From an uncultured Paludibacter sp. (GTDB taxonomy: Bacteria; Bacteroidota; Bacteroidia; Bacteroidales; Paludibacteraceae), in assembly GCA_937927845.1 (NCBI GenBank), contig CALFXE010000218.1, positions 1 through 64,000 of the forward strand: a stretch of DNA of 64,000 nt. Reading direction: 5' to 3'. A model generated the notes under the pieces. The model was not told the DNA's origin and made no database searches. It worked only from the letters and a program-made list of their open reading frames with translations. The translations under genes and the position numbers were made by a program. Shown here piece by piece: positions 1 to 7,989 of the stretch (positions within the stretch are counted from its first letter, which is position 1; every line of letters begins with the position of its first letter).

Positions 1-956
1 TCCTTGTAATTGCGTACATTCTGATAGTAACCTGTTACCGCATTGTATGCCCCGAACACAGTTCCTTTGGTAGTATTCAACTGTTGTGTATCTGACATCA
101 TTGCGTAGGCAAAAGCATCTTCAACGGTGTTTTTGAATACGGTTGACAGTTCATCCTCTGCACCCTTTTTAAGTGCATCCAATGTTTCCTTATTGGGGCA
201 AAATGCCAGTTGAATAAGTTTCTTTACTTCTGCATCACAGATACGCACCTGTGTCCATTGGTTAAATATTCCTTCCAGCTGGGTACTAAGCTGATTAGCC
301 AGTCCCATTACCTTATGAGCATTTTCCAAACGCTGTTTTGCACCTGATGTATGGCGGATGCGTACCACATTGGACATATTACCCAATGCTGCGTTAAGGG
401 TGTTTTGGCATACAATGCGTACAGGTGTAAAGGCTGCGGTAATGCTTCCCGTACCATCGTGGGAGGTTGTCAGAAAGATGTACTTCTCTGTAATATCATC
501 ACCATTGCCCACACGGATATAGTCAGGAAGTTTAGCGGTTATAAATATCCTTTCTCCGCTCCCTAATGCTCCTGCTGTTTCGTACAGAATGCCATCACCA
601 CCACCTACGATAGCATCAAAAAATGCAAAGGCATCTGCGTTCTGTACTATCTGATAATCCTTACCTACTACGCCAAAAACCGTATTAGTATCGGTACGCA
701 TGGTTGCGAAATTGTCAGGCAGTAAGATGTTGCCACCTTCTTTAATTTCACCATCATCGCCTATGCTGATACCTGCACCACCACGAGTATATAATGGTGA
801 TTTGATAACCTCAAAATCAAGTCCTGCATATTTAATAGCCTCGGCACTTGTGGGATATCGTTCTACTACCTGTCCCAAGTTGTGCCAAGCCTTTTGCTGT
901 ACACTAAAGAAGCTGTATTTGCCTGTTCCTTCGTTATAATTAAGATTATGTGCCAT
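1..956 (-). CDS. TIGR03299/DUF932-family phage/plasmid-like protein, partial
   Basis: Translation from the ATG at 956 gives MAHNLNYNEGTGKYSFFSVQ, followed by AWHNLGQVVERYPTSAEAIK, FATMRTDTNTVFGVVGKDYQ and VRIVCQNTLNAALG. These are the hallmark blocks of the DUF932/TIGR03299 phage/plasmid-like family, common on plasmids and integrative elements and of unknown biochemical function. The frame stays open to base 1, so the C-terminus lies outside the window; about 318 residues are visible, close to the usual family length. It is transcribed leftward, just downstream of ssb and probably with it. The family call is by motif recognition; the role in the element is unknown. Confidence 0.85.
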   Translation of the reverse strand, partial: MAHNLNYNEGTGKYSFFSVQQKAWHNLGQVVERYPTSAEAIKYAGLDFEVIKSPLYTRGGAGISIGDDGEIKEGGNILLPDNFATMRTDTNTVFGVVGKDYQIVQNADAFAFFDAIVGGGDGILYETAGALGSGERIFITAKLPDYIRVGNGDDITEKYIFLTTSHDGTGSITAAFTPVRIVCQNTLNAALGNMSNVVRIRHTSGAKQRLENAHKVMGLANQLSTQLEGIFNQWTQVRICDAEVKKLIQLAFCPNKETLDALKKGAEDELSTVFKNTVEDAFAYAMMSDTQQLNTTKGTVFGAYNAVTGYYQNVRNYK

Positions 957-995
957 GATTGTAATTTTTAAAAGTTGATAAATGAAAGTTGATTG

Positions 996-1385
996 TTAGA
1001 AAGGCAAATCGTCTTTGCCATTGTTAGCAGGTACTGCGGAATTGTTACTGATACCACCTGCTACGGTTTCAGGTCGCTTGCCACCTCCGTACAATTTGAT
1101 TTGCGAAGTGTGAAAATTGAGTGCTGCATGTGCTTCGCCATTGCCCCCAATCCATGCCCTTGCACTTACTCTGCCCGTGAGTTCTACTAATGTTCCCTTA
1201 GTAAGAACCTTAGCTACATTCGTTGAAACCCAATAGGCACAGTTGAAATACTCGGTGTGTTCCACCCGTTCACCCTGTTTGTTACGGAAGCTGTCGTTTA
1301 CCGCTACGGAAAAGTTCACTACCTGTTTGTCGCTCGGCAAGGTGCTGATTTGTGCGTCCCTCGTTAATCTGCCAATGATGTTCAT
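996..1385 (-). CDS. ssb: Single-stranded DNA-binding protein (element-encoded)
   Basis: A 129-residue OB-fold protein beginning MNIIGRLTRDAQISTLPSDK and ending in the acidic tip KDDLPF, the short amphipathic tail by which SSBs recruit partner proteins. Blocks VVNFSVAVNDSFRNK, TEYFNCAYWV and TLVELTGRV match bacterial SSB. The frame is open upstream to 1448, but family alignment and the ATG at 1385 favour this start. It lies between the coupling-protein gene and the DUF932 gene and is the usual element-borne SSB that protects single-stranded DNA during conjugative transfer. Confidence is high on family, moderate on its use in transfer. Confidence 0.93.
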   Translation of the reverse strand: MNIIGRLTRDAQISTLPSDKQVVNFSVAVNDSFRNKQGERVEHTEYFNCAYWVSTNVAKVLTKGTLVELTGRVSARAWIGGNGEAHAALNFHTSQIKLYGGGKRPETVAGGISNNSAVPANNGKDDLPF

Positions 1386-1778
1386 GATTTTTAATTTTAA
1401 TTGTGAAACCATTTTGTTTTTTTTTTCACCCGCCTGCCCTAAAAGCATTTTTCCAAAAGAAAAAACGGGAAAAAAGAAAGCAGCGATAGAGTGGAGACGA
1501 AGGCACGGAGAGCTATAAGTCCCGAAGGGTGCAAGCGAAGCGCAGCATTATGCGCTCGTAGTAACGAAGGCGTAACTATCTTAGCTGCCTTTTTACCCGT
1601 TTCGTTGGAAAATGCAATAGCAGGCTGGATGGCAGTCTCAGCCAATACAGCCTTGACGGTAGCTTCTATCATAAAGCATGAGGGGGGTGTAAGGCGGCGA
1701 GGAACGAGCCGGTCACGATGAAAGAGTGACGGAAGTGAAACGTACCCTGGAATGACCCGGCCCGAAGGGACATGCCAT
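1386..1778. other. Non-coding GC-rich stretch with short hairpins
   Basis: No convincing gene lies between ssb and the coupling-protein terminator. From about 1490 the base composition turns G+C-rich relative to the flanks. A small hairpin is visible (AGCGCA 1539-1544 with TGCGCT 1551-1556). The 14-mer CCCGGCCCGAAGGG at 1756-1769 recurs at 19690-19703, and in both places a GAGGAACGAG motif lies upstream (near 1699 and 19584). Overlapping open frames here (up to about 77 codons) have no recognisable protein character. Confidence 0.5.
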
Positions 1779-1806
1779 AAAAAAACCGAAGACTTCGCTT
1801 CGGTTT
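1779..1806 (-). terminator. Intrinsic terminator of the mob operon
   Basis: AAACCGAAG (1783-1791) pairs perfectly with CTTCGGTTT (1798-1806) around a 6-nt loop. Read on the minus strand the stem is followed by a run of T residues. It sits about 20 bp beyond the stop codon of the coupling-protein gene, the last gene of the leftward mobilization operon. Confidence 0.8.
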
Positions 1807-1827
1807 AATACATTACAGTTACACAAA

Positions 1828-3825
1828 CTATCCTTTCTTAACAACCAGGTGAGCCAATCCCGGATCATTCAACAGACGTTCCATTTCAGAGTGAATAATA
1901 TCCTGTATATCCTGCTTTATTTGAAAGTAGTTACGCTGTACCATACTGGTATCGAGCTTACGGATAACTTCTATATCCTTATAGCCTTCTTCCTCTCTTT
2001 TCAGTGCCTCATGGTCGTTAATAATTTCACAATGGAAGGCTTTCAGTTCAATTTTGTTGTCCGGGTCGTCAGCTACCATTCCCACAAATTCACCGGAACT
2101 CAGTGCAGATATTCTTGAGGGAGGTATAGCAGTTTCCAATTGCTTTGAACGACTAATAGATGTGTCACCACTATTGATAGAATAGCTTTCCCTGTCCTGC
2201 ATGATTTTACCGAAGCGTTCTGAAAGCTGCTTTGCTGTATCTCCTGTTACTTGTCCAGCTACAATATTTCCTGTGATATTCATGATTACATCGGCCTGTT
2301 CCCTGCCATAATCCTTACGAAGCTGGCTGAAATCCTGAATGCCTAAGCACGTAGAAACCTTATTACTCCTCGCCGTTGCAATCAGGCTATCCATGTTGTT
2401 CAGATAGATTGTAGGAAACTCATCAAACACTAGGCTGCTTTTTAATTTTCCTTTTTTATTGACCTGTTTTACTAGACGGGTTACATATAGAGAAAGCACC
2501 GCTCCGTAGATCTGTATCTTCTGCGGATTATTACCCATGCACACGATTTTGGGGTCGTCGGGATTGTTTACATCGAGGTTGAAATCGTTGCCGGATAGAA
2601 CATAGTATAGTTGAGGCGAAGAAAGCCTTGCCATTGCCACTTTCGCGGATGCTATCTGGCCTTCAAGCTGTTCCATTACATCGTTCAGGTAGGCATTCAA
2701 AAAGGGATTAATCAATACCTCGCATTCTTTGGCGGCTTCTGTTCTGAACAGCGTAAACAAGCTATCATAGTCGGCCTGCATCAGCTCGATAACGTGTGGC
2801 AACGTGCAAAATTCACCGTCCTTGTATTTCTTCAGATACCATATCACCGCAGTCAGGAAATTTATTGGTGATTCCACGAAAAAATCGCCCTGGCGTTTTA
2901 TCCACTCCCTGTTTAGTCCCATTAAAATTGTACGTGCTGATTCTGCGGCATCGGTAATGTCCGTCATGGCAGACGGCTCTAAAGGATTGCAGCGATGGCT
3001 TCTTGTCAGGTCGTCAAAATTAATAACAAAAAATCTTGGTGGTTTAGGATACCTGTGCTTGTTTTTTAACCACGAATTATAGGCGATCCTGGAAAGGTCG
3101 TCAAACTTGAAATCGTACACGAACATCGTAAATCCTTTGCGGATATGTTGGGTAATGACGTGCCTGATCACAAAGTAAGATTTACCTGCTCCTGGTGTGC
3201 CCAATACCATGATCGCGCGGAAGGGATTGATGATATTTATCCAGCTATTGCGTACCTTATTTTTCAGCCTGTAACGTGCCGGAAGATTGATCGAAAACTC
3301 ATTCTCCAGAAAGCGTTCTTCCTGCGGAAACGTCTCGTTTTCCCTATTGAAGATGTCCTTGTTGTTAAACTTGCTCTTGATAATACGTGAAAGCAATGTG
3401 CCGCCTGAAAGCACCAGCAAAAAGCCTATTGAAGTTATGCCTGCGTAAACGATTGTTTTCTCCTGTGCCTCTAACTGAAGCAGCAGGGAAAGATAACTGG
3501 CAAAGTATAGCAATAGCCCTGTAATGAGATAGGCGAATGCTGTTTTGTAGCTCAGTTTTTCATCTTTGCGGCCTTTTGCTCCGAGCAGGGAGATAGCCAA
3601 AAAGCCTAAAGAAATCAGCTTGCTTTTAACGAAGTTGCTGAATATGCCTGTGCGGTAAATATTACCTAAAATCCGGTCGCTGAAACTGCTTGTCAATCCC
3701 CATTCATGGAATGCAGCATAACAATAATAATAGAAGTGTATCACTAAAATAACGATACTGATCAACCTGGTCATGTCCAGAATTTTCCTCAGCGCCTGTT
3801 CGTTTTCACCTGTCTGTACTGCCAT
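1828..3825 (-). CDS. mobC: VirD4/TraG-family type IV coupling protein
   Basis: A 665-residue protein with several N-terminal hydrophobic segments (about 20-40, 67-82, 95-118 and 125-145) followed by a RecA-like ATPase domain. Walker A is GTPGAGKS at 209-216; Walker B is in SSLVFDEFPTIY; VSTCLGIQDFSQLRKDYG and QVTGDTAKQLSERFGK match the conserved sensor blocks of coupling proteins. Coupling proteins link the relaxosome to the mating channel and pump the DNA strand. The gene lies 11 bp after the relaxase in a mobA-mobB-mobC order like that of CTnDOT-type elements, which is the basis for the symbol. ATG 3825 is the first in-frame start and sits at the expected distance from the relaxase stop. 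Confidence 0.92.
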   Translation of the reverse strand: MAVQTGENEQALRKILDMTRLISIVILVIHFYYYCYAAFHEWGLTSSFSDRILGNIYRTGIFSNFVKSKLISLGFLAISLLGAKGRKDEKLSYKTAFAYLITGLLLYFASYLSLLLQLEAQEKTIVYAGITSIGFLLVLSGGTLLSRIIKSKFNNKDIFNRENETFPQEERFLENEFSINLPARYRLKNKVRNSWINIINPFRAIMVLGTPGAGKSYFVIRHVITQHIRKGFTMFVYDFKFDDLSRIAYNSWLKNKHRYPKPPRFFVINFDDLTRSHRCNPLEPSAMTDITDAAESARTILMGLNREWIKRQGDFFVESPINFLTAVIWYLKKYKDGEFCTLPHVIELMQADYDSLFTLFRTEAAKECEVLINPFLNAYLNDVMEQLEGQIASAKVAMARLSSPQLYYVLSGNDFNLDVNNPDDPKIVCMGNNPQKIQIYGAVLSLYVTRLVKQVNKKGKLKSSLVFDEFPTIYLNNMDSLIATARSNKVSTCLGIQDFSQLRKDYGREQADVIMNITGNIVAGQVTGDTAKQLSERFGKIMQDRESYSINSGDTSISRSKQLETAIPPSRISALSSGEFVGMVADDPDNKIELKAFHCEIINDHEALKREEEGYKDIEVIRKLDTSMVQRNYFQIKQDIQDIIHSEMERLLNDPGLAHLVVKKG

Positions 3826-3836
3826 AGCTTTATGGT

Positions 3837-5144
3837 TTATTGGTTATTGGAAATGTTCTTTCTTCTTTTCTTTTTTCTGCCCTTTTTCTTTAGCTGGCCG
3901 GGTATATAATCGGCTGCCTGTTCCGACTGTATAAGGGCATCCAGCATATTGTCTTTAGGCATTTTATCAGCCGGATTAGTATTGTTGTGTAAGGTGGATG
4001 GAAGACTTGTGTTAGTATTGTGGGCAGGCAATGAGGATCGTCCTGTTTTTTGACCTGCATTTGGTAACAGGTCTTGTTTGAGAGCTTCCGGGGAACTGCA
4101 TCTTTCCTGTATGGCTTTGGCACTGTATTGCTTTCCTAATGCGCTACCGTTAAAGACACACCTGGTCTGGTGATCCACGTAAGTTATCCCGTAGATTAAA
4201 CCTGTATCGCTCCTGCGCAAAGCAATGTGAATGCCCTTCTTTTGAAGTTGTGCGACTAACTCATCAAGCGTGGGCGTTTTGCCAACAAACAACCTGTCTA
4301 TTTCAGTTTTTACGCGGGCTTTGAACCGCTGGCGTTGGGCATCATTAGAATTGTACTTTTCTTCCAGAAATTTCAGTGTAGGCTTGTTGTAAAAGTCGCT
4401 GGCTTTTATAGGTACACCGATAGGTTTTCCTTCTTCATCGAGTATCCGGTAAACAAGTCCGCCTCCCTGAAAAATCCTTGATTCTTCACTGCCACGATCA
4501 GCCATTATGTTGTACTGTTTCAAAACCGAATTCAGTTCCGGCAAGCTGGTGTATTTGTATTTATCCAGCACCGCATCCAGCACATTTGTGATGGCTCTTT
4601 TAGTTTCAGTACGTCCGTATTGTACCTTCTTTACATTTACCGGCTTTAACCTGAACGCCTCCCGTCTTGCGTGTGCATCGGCTACTACAAGACCGAAAAT
4701 TTTTTCAATCTCCTTACGTGCCGGTTCCGACTTGCGAATACCTAAGTGATGCAGGTCAATTCGCTTGCCATCGGGCTGAATATTGGTGGTAACTACGTGT
4801 ATATGGGGGTGGCCTGCATCGTGGTGCTGATAAACAAGATAAGGCTGCTGCCCAAAGCCTAATTTTTGCATATATACATTGGCAATTTGCATCAGTTTTT
4901 CTTTGCCCAAATGAGCTTCAGATGGGTCAAAGTTGAGCGAAATGTGTACGCTGTTTCGTTTAACATTCTCGTTCAATTCTGCCCTTTTCAGCAGGTAGCC
5001 CAGCTTAATTTTCAGGCTCATTTCATCAGCGTTCAAAGGGAAATTTTCTGCCCCGATGCACTCCGCTACACCTTCCTTTACCTTGTTTTCATTGTAGTTG
5101 AAAATACGGTGCATTGAGTGACCGGCTTTGATCACAGCAACCAT
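3837..5144 (-). CDS. mobB: Relaxase/mobilization nuclease (MobB type)
   Basis: 435 residues. The N-terminus MVAVIKAGHSMHRIFNYNEN and the metal-binding three-histidine motif HHDAGHPHIH (107-116, with H112, H114, H116) define the relaxase fold of Bacteroidetes elements. Relaxases nick oriT and stay covalently bound to the strand; the catalytic tyrosine is probably N-terminal but cannot be assigned with certainty by eye. The C-terminal third is basic and ends in a Lys/Arg cluster (KKKGRKKKRRK). The start ATG overlaps the end of the upstream accessory gene by 13 bp, so the two are translationally coupled. The downstream gene is the coupling protein. Confidence 0.92.
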   Translation of the reverse strand: MVAVIKAGHSMHRIFNYNENKVKEGVAECIGAENFPLNADEMSLKIKLGYLLKRAELNENVKRNSVHISLNFDPSEAHLGKEKLMQIANVYMQKLGFGQQPYLVYQHHDAGHPHIHVVTTNIQPDGKRIDLHHLGIRKSEPARKEIEKIFGLVVADAHARREAFRLKPVNVKKVQYGRTETKRAITNVLDAVLDKYKYTSLPELNSVLKQYNIMADRGSEESRIFQGGGLVYRILDEEGKPIGVPIKASDFYNKPTLKFLEEKYNSNDAQRQRFKARVKTEIDRLFVGKTPTLDELVAQLQKKGIHIALRRSDTGLIYGITYVDHQTRCVFNGSALGKQYSAKAIQERCSSPEALKQDLLPNAGQKTGRSSLPAHNTNTSLPSTLHNNTNPADKMPKDNMLDALIQSEQAADYIPGQLKKKGRKKKRRKNISNNQ

Positions 5145-5521
5145 ATTTCCAGTATTTTTTTTACGTTACTCCTGACCTCATCCACCTTATTGCTAAGGAT
5201 CTTTTTCTCTACTTCGTAAGCAATCAACCAACTCCTAAATTCAGCGATCTGACTAAGCGTATGCAGCTTTTTAACGGCCTGGTTGAAGTTGTTTCCAACT
5301 GCGTTTAGCTCGTTGCGAAGCCGTGTAAGTTCTGCCATTAAGTCATCCTGTGAGGTGTTACGGTAGGTCGTAACAATGGGCTTGTCGAAGATGCTGCGAC
5401 GTACATAATCGCTTAGCTTACGACAGGTAGAAGCCTTCCATTTCTTTTCAATTTTTGCATATTCATCGGGCGTTAAACGCAAGCCGATAATGCGTGTCCT
5501 GTTTGAATTTTGTCCTTCCAT
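5132..5521 (-). CDS. mobA: Relaxosome accessory protein (MobA/MobC-like, RHH type)
   Basis: 129 residues starting MEGQNSNRTRIIGLRLTPDE. The pattern RLTPDEYAKIEKKWK then LSDYVRRSIF resembles the ribbon-helix-helix plus helix arrangement of plasmid mobilization proteins that bind oriT and recruit the relaxase. The C-terminal half is helical (MAELTRLRNELNAVGNNFNQ). ATG 5521 is preferred over the adjacent GTG at 5524. It is the first gene of a leftward mobA-mobB-mobC operon and lies directly beside the hairpin cluster proposed as oriT. Confidence 0.85.
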   Translation of the reverse strand: MEGQNSNRTRIIGLRLTPDEYAKIEKKWKASTCRKLSDYVRRSIFDKPIVTTYRNTSQDDLMAELTRLRNELNAVGNNFNQAVKKLHTLSQIAEFRSWLIAYEVEKKILSNKVDEVRSNVKKILEIWLL

Positions 5522-5569
5522 CACTAATCATTTTAACGTTTTCAAACTCATTTTCACCTTTCAGACGCC

Positions 5570-5698
5570 CTGCCCACGAGTTCCGAGTGTTGGGCAGCCA
5601 GATCCGGTTGTTTAACAACCGTTCATCTGGCCGATTGCGGGAAAGTTGCAATCTTTCAGCCCTGTGAACGTCTTTAAGACATTTCAAGGGCTCCGGAG
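5570..5698. other. oriT: Putative origin of transfer (oriT) with consecutive hairpins
   Basis: Inverted repeats seen directly: CTGCCCA 5570-5576 with TGGGCAG 5591-5597; CCAGAT 5598-5603 with ATCTGG 5625-5630 enclosing GGTTGTT 5606-5612 with AACAACC 5614-5620; GATTGC 5633-5638 with GCAATC 5648-5653; AGCCCT 5658-5663 with AGGGCT 5687-5692 enclosing GTCTT 5670-5674 with AAGAC 5676-5680; and the palindrome CTCCGGAG 5691-5698. The cluster sits immediately upstream of the relaxosome operon, where oriT lies in related elements. The nick site is not identified. An RNA leader of the mob operon is the alternative. Confidence 0.6.
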
Positions 5699-5757
5699 TA
5701 TGTAAGGAAACAACAGTTTCAAATGAACTAAAGCCTGCCTTACAGATTCATTATTAC

Positions 5758-6660
5758 TTATCTAAGTCTGTGTCTTATATGCTTCTTCTCAAACTTACCG
5801 AAATTCATTACCCAGTCGTTGAAGTCCTTATGGTTTTGATAAAGGCTGCTTTCATCTTTGTATTTGGCACTTAGGGAAAGTGCATAGCGGCTGCAATTTT
5901 GTCCGGTTGCATCCCTGTCCAGATAGAGCTTGATAGCTTTATGTCTTTCCATAAAGGGACGTGCAGTTTCAAAGAAGGAAATAGAGTTCAGCACTACAAA
6001 ATCAAAGCGGTCTTCGGGGTCTTGTTGATGGATGGCCGTGAAAGAAAGGAAATCGGTAAAACCTTCAAAGACGATGACCTCATTGGCATTGTTATCAAAG
6101 CTCGTAATGCCTTTAGGGGAACTGCTGGCCTTAAAGTAAGGATTGCGTATTTCAAAACCTCCCAAATCATTTTTGAAGCCGATACCATAATAGACTTTTC
6201 CGCTAAGTTCATAACGGACCTCCCGGCAGTAGTGGTCAGCTACATCAATGGGTATTTGCCGTTGTTGCAAGTACCTTAAAAGGGCGCTGGAAGACAGAAC
6301 AAAATCGCCTAAAATCTTTATCTGCTTTTCCTGTTCTTCTCTCGCAAATGATTGTTGGAAAACGGGCTTTTGAAGGGAAAAATTACCGTTTAAATTCTGG
6401 AGTAATTCGGACACGGTACACCCGTGAAATAGGATACCAAAATCGACCAGGTTGCCACCTTTGCCAAGACCGTGATCGTACCATCGGTTTAGCCTCCTGT
6501 TAACTTTAAATGAAGGTGTCTTCTCATCCCGTAAAGGGGAGTGATACCAATAATCGTTGTTCCTGATCTTCGCTGGTTCATAACCTAAGCCCGCAAGGAA
6601 ATGAACCATGTCTATTTCTTTGGCTTCGCTAACCGAAAGCTTGTTTTTACTGAAATCCAT
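5758..6660 (-). CDS. Toprim/CHC2-like DNA primase of mobile element
   Basis: 300 residues from ATG 6660 (MDFSKNKLSVSEAKEIDMVH). The N-terminal block YWYHSPLRDEKTPSFKVNRR then WYDHGLGKGGNLVDF is the CHC2 primase zinc-finger fold, but the zinc-binding Cys residues are replaced. The C-terminal Toprim domain shows EVIVFEGFTDFLSF (catalytic Glu) and KLYLDRDATGQ (DxD). Such proteins prime the transferred strand or element replication. An upstream in-frame extension to 6741 exists but has no primase similarity. It diverges from the small gene at 6817, with a 25-bp palindromic region between. Confidence 0.85.
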   Translation of the reverse strand: MDFSKNKLSVSEAKEIDMVHFLAGLGYEPAKIRNNDYWYHSPLRDEKTPSFKVNRRLNRWYDHGLGKGGNLVDFGILFHGCTVSELLQNLNGNFSLQKPVFQQSFAREEQEKQIKILGDFVLSSSALLRYLQQRQIPIDVADHYCREVRYELSGKVYYGIGFKNDLGGFEIRNPYFKASSSPKGITSFDNNANEVIVFEGFTDFLSFTAIHQQDPEDRFDFVVLNSISFFETARPFMERHKAIKLYLDRDATGQNCSRYALSLSAKYKDESSLYQNHKDFNDWVMNFGKFEKKHIRHRLR

Positions 6661-6730
6661 AACCACGCATTTATCAAACACACATTCAGTTCTTCTAAGC
6701 GAAGTTAAACAGGCGATATGGAATTCACAT

Positions 6731-6755
6731 ATCCTCATCATATTTTGATGAGGAT
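6731..6755. promoter_or_regulatory. Perfect 10-bp inverted repeat between divergent genes
   Basis: ATCCTCATCA (6731-6740), 5-nt spacer, TGATGAGGAT (6746-6755). The repeat is exact over both arms. It sits between the divergent primase and the small gene at 6817 and about 20 bp upstream of a TACTTTTG element, which suggests a repressor operator; a hairpin in primase mRNA is less likely given its place before the start codon. Confidence 0.6.
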
Positions 6756-6773
6756 GCAGAGAGCCGTGTTATT

Positions 6774-6781
6774 TACTTTTG
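6774..6781 (+). promoter_or_regulatory. Bacteroidetes -7 element (TACTTTTG)
   Basis: Exact match to TAnnTTTG, 35 bp upstream of the ATG at 6817. A TTTG at 6744-6747 lies 26 bp upstream, longer than the usual 19-21 bp, so the -33 element is uncertain and overlaps the palindrome. Confidence 0.5.
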
Positions 6782-6816
6782 TGCAGTGAGTATTGTTTAA
6801 TTAAAATCGTGTGATT

Positions 6817-7104
6817 ATGCTAACGACAAGTGATGTAGCCAAAGTGTATGATACTATTCTCAGTATCCCTGGCATGAGTGAAACAGTGAAGATTGACATG
6901 AGAATCTCCCGCAAAAATGTATTGTTATTGCACAGTGTCCTCAAACGTGGGCTGATGGCGAAAGATGATGATAAATCGTCTGCGTTGCTGGAAAGTATTC
7001 CGCAAGAAGCATTGCAGGAATTGCATGTAATTGCTGATGATTATCTTACAAAAGCAGGCTTAACCGAACTAAGTGAAAAACTAAAAGCACTTAGTACCAA
7101 ATAG
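6817..7104 (+). CDS. Small conserved-looking protein of unknown function
   Basis: 95 residues (MLTTSDVAKVYDTILSIPGM...), acidic-helical, without signal peptide or membrane segment. VKIDMRISRKNVLLLHSVLK and ALLESIPQEALQELHVIADD look like packed amphipathic helices. I do not recognise the family. ATG 6817 is preferred over a GTG two codons upstream. It diverges from the primase and has a clean -7 element, so it is probably expressed; a role as a small regulator or structural protein of the element is speculation. Confidence 0.7.
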   Translation: MLTTSDVAKVYDTILSIPGMSETVKIDMRISRKNVLLLHSVLKRGLMAKDDDKSSALLESIPQEALQELHVIADDYLTKAGLTELSEKLKALSTK

Positions 7105-7240
7105 GCAGGGGTAACGTCAGAAAGCTACTTGGAGAGAATGGATGTTTAAAGATATAAACGCTGATCCTTCAAGTGGCTTGTTTATGTTGTAATTTAAAAA
7201 TGATGTCAATAATTGCGTTTTACAATAATAGTAGTAACAG

Positions 7241-7471
7241 TTACCTTTTTACCAAAGTGCGGTTTTCACCACTTCGGTTTTCAGGTGTTCCGGCAGGCTC
7301 GTTAAAGAATACGGTAGCAGTGCCATTAAAGCCTTCAGGTAGCAGGTATATATCTGCCCGCTTTTCGCAATATGTCGTAATGAAAATAGTTGTAGTGAAC
7401 AGTAATACTACGCTGGTCAAAATGAGCGGTATTTTGTACGAATCTTTCAATAAAAAAAACTTGCTTTTCAT
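7241..7471 (-). CDS. Small single-pass membrane protein, possibly 3'-truncated
   Basis: 76 residues with one strong hydrophobic helix (IPLILTSVVLLFTTTIFITT, residues 14-33) and then KRADIYLLPEGFNGTATVFF. The YLLPEGxxGxxxVxF block resembles the DUF6843-type domain, which is normally longer; here the frame stops soon after EPAGTPENRSGENRTLVKR and no other frame continues it. It may be a decayed copy or a short native version. Function unknown. Confidence 0.45.
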   Translation of the reverse strand: MKSKFFLLKDSYKIPLILTSVVLLFTTTIFITTYCEKRADIYLLPEGFNGTATVFFNEPAGTPENRSGENRTLVKR

Positions 7472-7559
7472 AAGTACGGTGATTTTTGCTTAGCATTTTG
7501 AATAGATGGTAGTTGGGAAGTAAATGGGGCGTAGTTGCTGCGGAATATTGTAGCAGTTC

Positions 7560-7775
7560 TTATGTTTTCTTAGTTATGACCCATCCCTGCTCTCCTCTGA
7601 TGTTTGCTATATTATTCTGCTCTAACCATTTTTTGAAAGCAGGCATGTCTTTAGGGGTAAAATGAACGATGTCACCATTTTTTAGCATAATGGTGAAAAA
7701 GTCGCTTGCAGCAAGAAACTTCGATAATTGTCCCGCAGGGTATTGAAATTCGGGGTAGTGATCGGCTGAAGTCAT
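7560..7775 (-). CDS. Small hypothetical protein downstream of structured leader
   Basis: 71 residues (MTSADHYPEFQYPAGQLSKF...) ending WLEQNNIANIRGEQGWVITKK. No signal peptide, membrane helix or known motif. The sequence is well behaved (balanced composition, no low complexity). The gene lies downstream of a leftward promoter near 7990 and a roughly 200-nt leader full of inverted repeats, so expression may be controlled at the RNA level. Function unknown. Confidence 0.6.
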   Translation of the reverse strand: MTSADHYPEFQYPAGQLSKFLAASDFFTIMLKNGDIVHFTPKDMPAFKKWLEQNNIANIRGEQGWVITKKT

Positions 7776-7805
7776 GGTCTGTTGCTTTTAGTTAGTTTCC
7801 TCTGA

Positions 7806-7942
7806 CTGTTGCCTGCACAAAAAAGAGCGCAGGCAACAGCTCACCGCACTGAGGTCTTAGGAAACCCGGCAACGATAAGTGCGCCCACGCCGTAGCATGA
7901 GCGTTCTCACTTATGTCCCATTGCCATTTGAAAGTTCCTAAG
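7806..7942 (-). ncRNA. Candidate structured RNA/leader with nested stems
   Basis: Pairings seen in order: CTGTTGCCTGC 7806-7816 with GCAGGCAACAG 7829-7839 (11 bp, 12-nt loop); then one nested long hairpin: CTTAGGAA 7856-7863 with TTCCTAAG 7935-7942, GGCAA 7868-7872 with TTGCC 7921-7925, ATAAGTG 7875-7881 with CACTTAT 7908-7914, ACGC 7887-7890 with GCGT 7901-7904. A leftward -7 element at 7990-7997 makes the minus strand the likely transcript, as the leader of the 71-residue gene at 7560-7775. The minus strand also holds short open frames (for example MLRRGRTYRCRVS). No known RNA class was recognised. Confidence 0.5.
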
Positions 7943-7989
7943 TTTCAGTACGGGACTTAAAGCTTAAACGCTTCAAGAATATCTTGTTG

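Noticed and set aside
1439..1721. Overlapping open frames of 76-77 codons on both strands
   Set aside because: G+C-rich non-coding stretch; both frames have mutually complementary composition, no protein motif, and lie in the region carrying a dispersed intergenic motif.
5463..5687. 74-codon minus frame over the putative oriT
   Set aside because: It overlaps the start of the relaxosome gene and the hairpin cluster; low-quality composition and no homology pattern.
7173..7493. 106-codon plus frame opposite the small membrane protein
   Set aside because: Antisense frame without family features; the minus frame has a proper transmembrane helix and start.
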